The notes under the pieces are model-generated. The model saw nothing but the letters and a program-made list of their open reading frames with translations, had not been told where the DNA came from and did no database searches. Below, piece by piece: positions 53,744 to 63,171 of a DNA stretch of 64,000 nt; the stretch's first letter is position 1, and each line of letters opens with the position of its first letter. This DNA is from Ctenosaura bakeri. Taxonomy: Eukaryota; Chordata; Lepidosauria; Squamata; Iguanidae. The stretch is from contig CAOLHI010002151.1 in the NCBI GenBank assembly GCA_948474755.1, positions 223,665 through 287,664 on the forward strand, in the 5' to 3' direction. The position numbers were made by a program, and so were the translations under genes.

Positions 53744-54174
53744 GGCCCTTTTTGCACCTTACTTGGTGCTGCTGGCATCGTGCAGGGATCACGCAAAAAG
53801 CCTTGTCTGGGAGGCACTCATGTCCCCTCCACTTCCCTTCTGCACCAGCTCTGTGCTGGGTCGAAGGAAGCGTGGGTGCTCTGCCTCTTCCTTCCACAGC
53901 GCAGCCGGGGCCTTTCCAGGCTGCTCTGGGGGAGGAAGCGCAATGGCCGCGCGCCTGGAGCCTCTGCCCGCAAGGTAAGTGCGTTTGGGGCATGAGAGGA
54001 ACGCGTGATTGCGCATCATTTTTGGCAACGAGCCGAAAATGATATAATGCGCGATCACCCCCTAATGGCCTCAGGAACGTTGTGCGATTGCGAGGATGTC
54101 ATATAGAATGGTCCTCGCAATCGCACGACGCTCCCGAGGCCATTTCGCAACAGGATGGGCTTGTGAAAAGGGCC
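53744..54174 (+). mobile_element. Family B GC-rich TIR element, copy B4
   Basis: Termini GGCCCTTTTTGCACC and TTGTGAAAAGGGCC. Flanking CAC and TAT. The CR1 tail it entered would read ATTCTATGA, so CAC is a plausible decayed TAT. Cassette: CTCTTCCTTCCACAG ending at 53899, 75 nt, CAAG/GTAAGT with GT at 53975. It has a perfect 15-bp stem GTGCGATTGCGAGGA (54082-54096) with its complement at 54112-54126, inside a longer imperfect stem. Confidence 0.85.
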
Positions 54175-54179
54175 TATAA

Positions 54180-55210
54180 AATTAATTAATTAGTTAGTGA
54201 GTTACTTAGTTTAGTTAATTTATAATAGTGAAATCCTATAGGGAAAGAATGCTGGAATAGCGGCACAATGTCTTTTGATTGATACTACTAGGAGCTCTAC
54301 TTCCATAAGTGTCCTTGGTGGGATTTACTTCTGAGAAATCATGTGCTGGATTGACAGGATGACCAGCTATTTCTTGCTTGATGATTGTATCAATTGTGGA
54401 CAGCAAATCTGACAACTGGATCTAAATTCTATGGCTGCTGAAGGTTGAGAAAGTGGAGTCACACATGTGATGTCATGTACAGCATCAATCAGCACTGTGC
54501 ATTTAAGTTGCACAGTATCACAATTCACTGTTAAGGCAATGTAGCGCAACTCCCACGGTGAGCAAAAAGTTATATCCCATCCCCTCCATGTGGGATCCTG
54601 GCCCATTGATTTAATGGGTCAACTCTAGCTGGGTTTAACGGAGGGGATCCAGGTCTCCATCTTTGCTTTCAAGGCTCAGCCGTACAGAGAATATTTCAGT
54701 CACCTTCTTTCCTAACCTTGCTCAGTAATGTTTGAGCGTGTAGATTGTGCAAGCCAAGATCAAGTTGTGCAACCCTCCCTGAGCGTACTGTAGTGCCGCA
54801 GGCCTGTGGTTTTCCTGCATGTCTTCACTGCAGTGATTAATGTGTAGAACACCTCTTGTTGTGTCACCGCTCCCATTGGAGCTAGATGAGTCTGAGTCAC
54901 CAAGCAGAGCAGGCCCCAAGAAGGGTGGACTGGACTGAATCAGATGCAAATGACGGTGTCACTGCTCCTGATAACCCTCGTCAACTGATTCCAAGAAGTG
55001 AATGGATCACAGAGCTTCTCAGGGGACTGGTTCATACAGGATTATACAGCCCTCTGGGTTTCTCTACACGTTGGGTTTCTCCCCCCTTGACTAGGATGTA
55101 GGTGAGACTAAATCACACAGGCATACATTTCGTCACTGATGACTGCAGCATCCAGCAATGGCTTCCACGTGTGAGAAATAATCCCATAGACAGAACCTTT
55201 AATAAATAGA
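54180..55210. other. Unassigned interval
   Basis: An AT-rich TTAATTAATTAG patch at 54180-54230, then an old repeat scrap near 54232-54360. No gene recognised. Confidence 0.3.
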
Positions 55211-55213
55211 AAT

Positions 55214-55301
55214 AAATCATAGAAATGGAGAGTTGGAAGAGACCACAGGGGCCATCCAGTCCAACCCCTTGCCATGCAGGAACACCCTCAAAGCACTCCC
55301 A
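55214..55301 (-). mobile_element. CR1 LINE 3' terminus, antisense
   Basis: GGAGAGTTGGAAGAGACCAC, GGCCATCCAGTCCAACCCCT and CACCCTCAAAGCACTCCCA. Only the last ~90 bases are present. Confidence 0.9.
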
Positions 55302-55465
55302 AATGCCAAGTTGTTATGGGATTTTTTTTTCCAGTGGAGTTGGTCAGGTCACACACAACCTGGTTTGCTAAGTGCTGAGAGAGCAGTGGGTGAAGACAGA
55401 TCCATTACTGGATTCTGCATGGAAGTTGTGATATTTTGTCAGCAATAGAATTAATAAGTAGCTAT

Positions 55466-55661
55466 GGCCATTTCCGCACCAGACTGTTCTAGCACTATTA
55501 TTCCACTTTCAACATCCTATGGAATCCTGGGGTTTGCAGTTTAGGGAGGGGCCTCAAAGGTCATCCTCAAAGGCTCCTCCCTCTAAACTGCAAACCCCAG
55601 GATTCCATAGGATGTTGAAAGTGGAATAATAGTGCTAGAACAGTCTAGTGCGGAAATGGCC
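55466..55661. mobile_element. Family A palindromic MITE
   Basis: A 196-bp near-palindrome with termini GGCCATTTCCGCACCAGAC and GTGCGGAAATGGCC. The target duplication is TAT (55463-55465 and 55662-55664). The centre contains CCTCAAAGGTCATCCTCAAA, a local direct repeat. Confidence 0.9.
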
Positions 55662-56206
55662 TATGATCATGTTAACAAGCACTTTTCACATATCTTAGGA
55701 ATTCTAATGGATCTCAGAGATGTCAGTGGTTTCTGCAGACATTTCGGGCTGAGTATATTTTTAGCATATATGGCTCATGATGTCAAGTACTGAGAACAGA
55801 AACGGCTATGTGCTAGCAACCACCCTGTTGTATAATTCCTCTGCAAGAGTATGAAGGTCTAGATGAGCAAAAGAGTTGGTTTGTTTGCAGAAAATCAACA
55901 ATAGTTCTCACAGCACCTGAAAAACTAACAGGTCAGTTATGGCTGATACTTTCAGGAACTAAGCTCTGATCCATATAGCCATTGACTGAGGCTCTTGTCA
56001 TGATTCCAGAAAAGCAGTAGAAATGGATAAGCTCACCTACCTCCTAGATAATAACCCAAATCACAAATTTCTTCAAACATGGCAACCGTTTATAAATTAC
56101 TTGCACAGGGTAACATAAATTACTTGCAAAGGATAATGTGAAGTGTAATGTGTTGTAATGCAACGTAAAAACTATTGTAATCTGAGATACAGTATATGAG
56201 AAGTAT

Positions 56207-56553
56207 ATGATCGCCATGTTTAAATATTTGAAGGGATGCCACGTAGAAGAAGGAGAGGGCTTGTTTTCTGCTGCTCCAGAGACCAGGACAAGGAGCAATG
56301 GATTCAAGCTGCAAAAAAGGAGATTCCACCTGAACCTCAGGAAGAACTTCCTGACAGTCAGGGCTGTCCGGCAGTGGAAGATGCTGCCTCGGAGGGTAGT
56401 GGAGGCTCCTTCCTTGGAGGTTTTTAAGCGGAGGCTAGATGGCCATCTGTTGGGAGTGCTTTGAGGGTGTTCCTGCATGGCAGAATGGGGTTGGACTGGA
56501 TGGCCCCTGGGGTCTCTTCCAACTCTACATTTCTATGAGTCTATGATTTTATG
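56207..56553 (+). mobile_element. CR1 LINE 3' end nested in an L1
   Basis: The frame from 56207 encodes [40 protein letters not shown] and FKRRLDGHLLGVL, then stop and the CR1 tail TGGCCCCTGGGGTCTCTTCC. Coding sequence is uninterrupted, so a young copy, but only 85 codons remain. Confidence 0.92.
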
Positions 56554-56697
56554 AGAATTGCTTAAGAGGCACTTTAGTAAATAAAAACCAGGTAAATCAT
56601 AATAAGGGAGATAAGGAATAGATAGTATGGAATTAGGATGATCCGTGATAATGGTACTAATATTTGTATGCTATTACTTTAGAAAAGTTCTGTTAAG

Positions 56698-57228
56698 CTT
56701 ATACGAAATTAGGTTAGCAGATAACTTAACACAGAGAATTAGAGGGCAAACTGACGAGAAGATTACGAAAGACTGGGGGGTCCTGTAAACTCTTATCTTC
56801 TGAACCAGAGAGTAATATAAGCTATCTTATCTACATAAAAGAAATAAGAAAAGAAAATGACAAAAAGTAAACATCAAACAAAAAATAAATATAATAAATA
56901 TAATAAATGTAAATATTTCTAATGTAAATTAAAAACTAGAGTTAGATTAATTTAGGAGCATAATGATAAGATATAAGAATACAGTTAATTGACGAGATAA
57001 ATGGAATGCTGGATCAATATATAAGAGGTAATTGATGACAAATAGAGGGTTAGTGTTGTAAAATGAATAATAATATTTATTAGCTCTTACAAGAAAAAAA
57101 TATTGTAAATATGTGAAATTGTTCTAAGAAGATGTTACCACTATATGTTGTATTACTAAAAGATGTATATATTTGTTTTTATTTATTATTTCTTTTTTTT
57201 GGAAAATTAATAAAATTGTAAAAAAAAA
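56698..57228 (+). mobile_element. L1 3' end nested in an older L1, 17-bp TSD
   Basis: AGAAAAGTTCTGTTAAG at 56681-56697 and 57229-57245. It starts with codons for NLTQRIRGQTDEKITKDW, matching the last part of L1 ORF2, then a 3' UTR ending GAAAATTAATAAAATTG. The same 3' UTR is found at 58378-58678. Confidence 0.9.
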
Positions 57229-57910
57229 AGAAAAGTTCTGTTAAGACAGTGATTTATGTAATTAAATATGGGCTAACAAATTATCTCCCACTGACTAGAT
57301 AAATAATTCATACCCATGTGTTTTAAGGACAGAATTATATAGATTGAAAAGGAGAACGTAAAAGGATATATGACAAGAATGCAACTTATCCAATCTGTGG
57401 CTCTAGCAGACTGTGAAGTCTATTCAATGCATATGTAAGGTCTTTCTTTGTATTGCTATTCATTAGTGATAGTTGTTTTTCTGTTGACTTTTTTCCCCTC
57501 TTATTTATTTGGTACTGTTGGTATTGTTTCCTATTTGTTGTTCTTACACTGTTTTTCATTGTCTATTTGTTCCAATATTTCCATGGAAATCAATAAAAAT
57601 ATTTTTTAAAAAATGGTTCCAGAAAAGCAGATTTAACAATAAACCGGAAAGTCTTTCAGGTGCCAGAGGATGATCTCTGCAGAATATGTGGACCTGTCAT
57701 AAGAGGGTGAGAGCACAGTGCGGCCCCCCAAGTAGGAATGTAATTCGTCACTGATTTCATTCTTGGATGAAGCAATGAACAATTTTAGCACTGGTGCCAG
57801 CAACACTAAGAGCCAACGAACCAACTGACTTTACCTGTTTCTCCACTCATCATTCAGCAATTGGTTGCTTTCATTGTTATTTCCCCAAAAACACAGATCG
57901 GTACCCTCTG

Positions 57911-58090
57911 GGCCATTTCCGCACGACACTCTTATAGCGCGATGATTCCACTTTCAACCTCCTATGGAATCCTGGGGTTTGCAGTTCCGGGAGGGGCCGG
58001 TCGGCCCCTCCCGGAACTGCAAACCCCAGGATTCCATAGGAGGTTGAAAGTGGAATCATCGCGCTATAAGAGTGTCATGCGGAAATGTTC
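57911..58090. mobile_element. Family A MITE, near-perfect 180-bp palindrome
   Basis: The arms 57911-57999 and 58002-58090 differ at about three positions by eye. Both contain ACACTCTTATAGCGCGATGA and TCCTATGGAATCCTGGGG. The centre is GGCCGGTCGGCC. Flanking CTG and TTG. It would form an exceptionally long stable hairpin if transcribed. Confidence 0.92.
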
Positions 58091-58104
58091 TTGGTGTTTT
58101 ATAC

Positions 58105-58172
58105 ACACCTAAGTTCTAGGGTCACCGCAAGTCAGAAAGAGCTTGAAGGAGACAGCAACAACAATCACAAGT
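58105..58172 (+). mobile_element. ACA-type SINE tail scrap
   Basis: GGGTCACCGCAAGTCAGAAA followed by GCTTGAAGGAGACAGCAAC and an ACA-rich end. Confidence 0.55.
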
Positions 58173-58377
58173 TCCCGTACACAGGAAGTCCTACTTTTTG
58201 GCCATGGTGCAACATCTGTGTCCAGTTCACAATTGCATCAGCAGAGTTCCACAAGTGTGGAATCCTGCAAGGGATACAGAGCTATGACACTTTTTTTTCA
58301 AAGACTGGGAACCTCTGATAGGCTTTTTGCAAGAAAAAGAGTTCAATACGTTAGCTGTAGGCTTGATAGTTAGTATA

Positions 58378-58678
58378 TCTTAGGAGCATAATGATAAGAT
58401 GTAAGAATACAGTTAATTGACAAGATAAATGGAATGCTGGATCAATATATAAGAGGTAATTGATGACAAATAGAGGGTTAGTGTTATAAAATGAATAATA
58501 ACATTTATTAGCTCTTACAAAAAATAAAGAAGCTGGGAAGAAATATTGTAAATATGTGAAATTGTTGTAAGAAGATGTTACCACTATATGTTGTATTACT
58601 AAAAGATGTACATATTTGTTTTTATTTATTATTTCTTTTTTTGGAAAATTAATAAAATTATTAAAATTCAAAAAAAAT
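58378..58678 (+). mobile_element. L1 3' UTR fragment
   Basis: Near-copy of 56955-57228: GGAGCATAATGATAAGATGT, AGTTAATTGACAAGATAAAT, CAATATATAAGAGGTAATTG and TTAATAAAATTATTAAAATT. It has an extra AATAAAGAAGCTGGG. The target duplication was not found. Confidence 0.85.
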
Positions 58679-58711
58679 AAGCAGGTGAAGTATTTTTATA
58701 GTATTTTTATT

Positions 58712-58750
58712 ACTATTATTATTATTATTATTATTATTGTTATTATTATT
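58712..58750 (+). repeat. (ATT)n microsatellite
   Basis: About a dozen ATT units with one interruption. Confidence 0.9.
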
Positions 58751-58774
58751 GCGTTTATAAGTGAAGGGTATCGT

Positions 58775-58888
58775 TTATGCAGTCACTCACACACTCTCAG
58801 ACCCAGAAAAGCCTATGATAGATTCACCTTAGGGTTGTCTAAGGTTATAAAGTTATAAATGATTTGAAGGCATTCAACAACAATATTA
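58775..58888 (+). mobile_element. ACA-type SINE tail
   Basis: CACACTCTCAGACCCAGAAA, TATGATAGATTCACCTTAGG and GATTTGAAGGCATTCAACAA. Confidence 0.65.
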
Positions 58889-58899
58889 ATCTATGTTAG

Positions 58900-59076
58900 G
58901 AAAGCTGGAAATCAATGAATATTCTTTTTTCTTATTGTTCTTCATTATCTTTGTTTCCTCGCCGCCCCCTCCTTATTATGCTTTCTCTCTTTTGTTCTTT
59001 CTGTTGTTTCTTTTTTTGGTATGAAAGTAGTTTGGTTCTTTATTGTACTTGAAAATATTTAATAAAAAAAATAAGC
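58900..59076 (+). mobile_element. Possible L1 3' UTR
   Basis: A T-rich UTR with TTCTTTCTGTTGTTTC and an end AAATATTTAATAAAAAAAAT resembles the end of the outer L1 at 57.5 kb. Boundaries uncertain. Confidence 0.45.
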
Positions 59077-59089
59077 GTACATGTGAATC

Positions 59090-60190
59090 TGAAATAGTTA
59101 TGAGACTGTATGTCCAGCTTATGGCATTGTGACTAACAGGATGCCAGTCATTATATATGCAATTTCACGTTCTTGGATGGGGCACAACTACTCATCCGTG
59201 CCTTCGGTGTTTCCCTTGATGTGCTGGGATTGTGGAAATATCAGGCACACTGGCAAATCTACAATTGGTTGCGTGATGGTGGTATTCAGCAGAAGGGAAG
59301 TGTTATGCAACCAACCATTTAACCACATGAATGTGGATTTACACTACAAAAGCATGCCAGAGGATCACAGCTACATTATGTTGAGGGTGACATCTATAAG
59401 ATACATGCTCATCCATAGCTAAAGCAGTAAGATCTTCTGACCATGGAATGATAGATGGGGAATATTACCTTTCCAAATTTGAAGTACAGTCCTCTCTCCA
59501 CATTCATAGGTTTGACCTTTGTGGATTTCATTATTCACGGGGCATGTGACTGTCTTCCCCCCCTTCTCCTCCTCTCATTCCTTTGCATTCCTCATCCCAG
59601 GCTTGACAGGCTCGTGTTTAAAATGGATGTTTTTTCCTTTTGGGTGAGCAAAGCCTCCCTCCGCTGCTGGAAGCATGTCTTCTCGGCCACATGGCTGCAC
59701 ATCCTGCTGTGTAATGGCTGCTGTTTGGTCAGGTGCTCCCTTTGCTTCTATCACACCTTCTGGAAGGCATCTCCTTCCTCAAGATGGTGACTGGAAGTAT
59801 CTAGAATGCCAGAACTCAGTGCTCCACCCTTCTCTGACGGGAAAGTACTCGTAAGCCCTTTACCTTGTCTTTTTTCTTCCCCCAGAAGACCCAGGGCCAG
59901 AACAAGGGAATGGAAAGGGATACTTCTGGAGAGGAATAGCAGGGGATCATGGAGGGGAGAGTTATTTGTGGTTTTTCCACTTTTGTGAGGGTTCTGTGTC
60001 CCGAACCCTTGCAAATGTGGAGGGACCCCTGTATAAGATTTTTTTTAAACATCAGTAAGAGCGCAAGTAAATTGATTCGTATCAAGTGATCAGGTGCAGA
60101 TTATATTTTGCTTTCATCAGTGGAAGCTGTTGGAATCCATGTTATGCAAGTCAATACCAAGGGAAGAAAATAGAGGACGGAAACTCAAAT
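59090..60190. other. Unassigned interval
   Basis: Open frames of about 100 codons at 59129-59422 and 59455-59790 show no recognisable domain. No repeat named. Confidence 0.3.
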
Positions 60191-60194
60191 GGTC

Positions 60195-60530
60195 ACCAGA
60201 GTTGGAACAGTCTGCCTACTATGAGTTTGGAGTTTTTTTCAAGCATCTGAACAAGCACGTACATAGCAGTGATCTGGTAGACATTAATTTGGATTTTCAA
60301 AAGGCCTTTGACAGAATTCCTTACTCAAGACTCCTGGACAAACTTAGTAGATATGAGATAAGAAGAGAGGCATTTTTTAGGATTGTTAACTGATGGAAGA
60401 TCATAAAACAAAGAGCGGGATGTTTTCACAATGAAGGGTTATAAATAGTGTGGTTCCCCTAAGGATCTGTAGAAAGACCGAGGCTTTGCAATTTGTTCAT
60501 AAATAGCCTGAAATCAGGGGTGAGCAATGG
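60195..60530 (+). mobile_element. Ancient CR1-type LINE fragment (reverse transcriptase)
   Basis: The translation contains DLVDINLDFQKAFDRIPYSR followed by LLDKL, which fits the reverse transcriptase motif A region (the young copy at 63.7 kb has [14 protein letters not shown]). After a stop, RPRLCNLFINSLKSGVSN continues the homology. Much more diverged than the other CR1 copies. Confidence 0.7.
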
Positions 60531-60539
60531 GAGGTGAGG

Positions 60540-60650
60540 CAAAATCCTTCTGAATAAATCTTACCAAGAAAATCCCACGACAGGTTTGCCTTGGGGATGC
60601 CATAAGTTGGAAATGACTTGCAGGCATACCACAAAAACAACAGGAGGGAG
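60540..60650 (+). mobile_element. ACA-type SINE, 3' half
   Basis: CTTCTGAATAAATCTTACCA, AAAATCCCACGACAGGTTTG, GCCATAAGTTGGAAATGACT and ACCACAAAAACAACAG. Confidence 0.75.
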
Positions 60651-60743
60651 GAAGTTTCCTAATGAAATCACATTAGTTAGGATGATTAAAACAAAAAAGG
60701 ATATTTCCAAATCAGGCAAATAGGCATTAATACAGCAAATATA

Positions 60744-60923
60744 GGCCATTTCTGCACTGGCTTGTTATAGCGCTATGATTCCACTTTCAACATCCTATGG
60801 AATCCTGGGGTTTGCAGTTTTGGGAGGGGCCATCCGGCCCCTCCCGAAACTGCAAACCCCAGGATTCCATAGGATGTTGAAAGTGGAATCATAGCGCTAT
60901 AACAGGCTAGTGTGGAAATGGTC
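60744..60923. mobile_element. Family A MITE, 180-bp palindrome with exact TSD
   Basis: Termini GGCCATTTCTGCACTGGC and GCTAGTGTGGAAATGGTC. The target duplication is ATA (60741-60743 and 60924-60926). The arms contain TTATAGCGCTATGATTCCAC and its complement. Confidence 0.93.
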
Positions 60924-60949
60924 ATAGTTTAATACATGCAGATATAAAG

Positions 60950-61135
60950 CAATGCTGTTCTGTGCCTTTAAGTCACTTCCGACATAGCAACCCTAAGGAG
61001 AACCTATTATGGGATTTCCTGGGGGCTGAGCATTTGTGATGTTCCCAAGGTCATCCAGTGGGTTTCTATGGCCAAGTGGGGGGTCTAATCCCGGTCTCCA
61101 GGGTTTTAGTCCAATGCTCGAACACGACACAACAC
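60950..61135 (-). mobile_element. ACA-type SINE, antisense
   Basis: The plus strand shows CTTTAAGTCACTTCCGACAT, ACCCTAAGGAGAACCTATTA, AGGTCATCCAGTGGGTTTCT and CTAATCCCGGTCTCCAGGGT, the reverse complement of the SINE at 40.9 kb. Confidence 0.8.
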
Positions 61136-61139
61136 TGGC

Positions 61140-61735
61140 CCAAGAACACAAAAATTCTAAATTTGTATCTGCTTTTGTTGCCTCCCCCCAAATTAAAGAG
61201 CTTAAGAGGAACACTGGGCCTAATTTTAAACCTGCTGCTGGCAAAAGCATCTGTCATTTTAACAAGGTAACCAGTTGTTTTATAAATCCGTATTTCTTTA
61301 AAGAACTACCACTGGCGGGTGGTGCTGAGCTTTCGAAAATGCTGATGTGTCCTTGTGGTTTTGGAAGAGAGAAAGGAGAAACCAAACCAGAAACGGAGAA
61401 TGAGTAAAATGTGGTTTCCTTACCTAGCTGATAACACAGACTTCTTTTTTCCTGCAGAAAGCTTGGCAAAATAGGAGCAGTTCCGCAGGTTAAGGTATAT
61501 ATTGTGGTGGACTCATCTTAGAACCCAAATGGACTAAAATCCTGTATTGAAGATGGTTCATAAAGTTCCATGCAGGGGGAACCTGGGTATTCAGTTTTGT
61601 TCTTTGAAGGAAGCAACAAGTACGGTAATTCTAGTGATTTGCTTTCTGCTGTGAGAAAGACTTTGAAAACTGTGCAGTTCTTGGAGGCTATTTGGGGTTC
61701 TGGATTTATTCTGTGCAAATTTCCACATAGATTTT
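61140..61735. other. Unassigned interval
   Basis: No gene or repeat recognised. Confidence 0.3.
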
Positions 61736-62003
61736 CATTGGGGCACAAAACAACATCAACCGCATAAACAAAATCAACTGCATAAAACTGTCTAAAATTA
61801 TTTTTAAAACATGCAATTTAAAAAAATCCCATAAAAAAACAAAAAGTTCTCCTGCTTAGACAATAAAACCCTGCTTAAGCAAAACCATCTTTGCCTTGCT
61901 GATGAAAGCAAAGCAAAGAGGGGGCCAGCCTGGCCTCCCAGGGAACAGAGATCCAGAGGGTGAGAGCAGCCACTGAGAAGGCTCTGTCCCATATCTTCAC
62001 CAA

Positions 62004-63102
62004 GGCCATTTCCGTACTATTCTGTTATAGCGCTGTTACTCTGTTCTCTGGGGGTCCTGGTAGGGGCTCCCAAATAACGAAAACACAAACACAATTCTGG
62101 GGAGAATTAGCTGGAGCACTCACTAAAACTAGCGAGAGGCAGGGTAACTTAGCAGGGATCTTGCAACCCAGCATCTACGGGGTCAGGTCAGTCAAGCAGT
62201 CAGACAGGTTTTAAAACAGCAAAAATGATGTTTTTATTAAAAGACAAACAGTAAAGACACCACAATCACACAGCTAATGGAAGAATTGGAAATAAGGTTT
62301 TTTGGGGGAAATGGGTGATACGACGCCTATCTCGTAGTCCTGAAGAAGCTTGAAGATGGTAGGGAAGAAACTCAGCGCAGTTCACCAAGGGGAGCTCACC
62401 AGGCAAAGTGGCAGCAAGGCCGGATGGAAGTCTGGAGCGATCCAAATGGGGCAAGTGATCCGAGGAAGCTCTCGGAATCGGGGTCTTTTATAGGGTGAAT
62501 TGTGACTGCAGGCCATGCCTTACTCGGTGAGAACAATGCGAGTTTGGAGCGGGACAAAGCTGTGGTAAAGGTCAAGTTTAACATGATCGGCTTAGCGCTG
62601 AATCAACAATAGTGTAGCCAGTATGCAAATGCAAGGTGCTTAGCTTGGCTTTGTAAGACTATCGGCTCAGAGCCGGGTGCCTTTGTTAGTGTCGCGCTTA
62701 AGCAAAAGGGTGTTTGCAGGGAGGTCCCTGAAGCAACGGAGTGGCTCTGTTCTGCCTGCCTGGGTGGAGGATGGAATGTCCAACAATTACCGGCCACGCC
62801 TGTTTACGTGCTTATCCGAAGCCCTCGCAAACACGTGGAGCGGGGTGGCAGAGGCAGGCCAAATGGTTTTGATATAAAAAAACAATATCTGGTGCTATCA
62901 CCGGATAGGCCTGGGCCGAAGTAACAGCGGTATTATTCCACTTTCAACCTCCTATGGAATCCTGGGATTTGCAGTTTAGGAAGGGGCTTTTAGAATTCTC
63001 AGCCAGAGAGCAATTTGGCCTTAGGAAACTGCAAACCCCAGAATTCCATAGGAGGTTGGAAGTGGAATGATAGCACCATAACCGTGTCATGTGGAAATGG
63101 TC
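62004..63102. mobile_element. Family A MITE split by a solo LTR
   Basis: The left piece 62004-62033 is GGCCATTTCCGTACTATTC plus TGTTATAGCGC. The right piece 62927-63102 carries TATTATTCCACTTTCAACCT through GTGGAAATGGTC. The outer target duplication is CAA (62001-62003 and 63103-63105), confirmed by the empty site in U2 at 53 kb. Confidence 0.9.
62034..62926 (-). mobile_element. Solo LTR, copy 4 (893 bp)
   Basis: TGTTACTCTGTTC ... GAAGTAACA. The target duplication is GCGC versus GCGG (62030-62033 and 62927-62930). The MITE consensus GCGCTATTATTCC shows the second copy has one change. Minus-strand signals: TATAAAA near 62488 and a TTTAATAAAAA signal near 62230. AACTTAGCAGGGATCTTGCA is shared with the other copies in position. 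Confidence 0.88.
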
Positions 63103-63171
63103 CAAGTGAACCTATGATGGCAATGGGACTGGGAGAACACCCTCCCCTGAAGATTTTAAGACTCTGGCAGG

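Larger units (their letters stand above)
56018..57613 (+). mobile_element. Old L1 insertion holding a CR1 and a younger L1
   Basis: TGATTCCAGAAAAGCAG (56001-56017) and TGGTTCCAGAAAAGCAG (57614-57630) flank the whole block. The outer 3' end reads CCATGGAAATCAATAAAAAT with an A-rich tail. The outer element itself contributes about 700 bases, mostly 3' UTR, and is split by CR1 (56207-56553) and L1 (56698-57228). Confidence 0.75.

Noticed and set aside
59129..59422. CCHC-like zinc knuckle from CWDCGNIRHTGKSTIG
   Set aside because: Only one CxxC-like pair and a His are present, without the last Cys at the right spacing. No neighbouring gag-like sequence.
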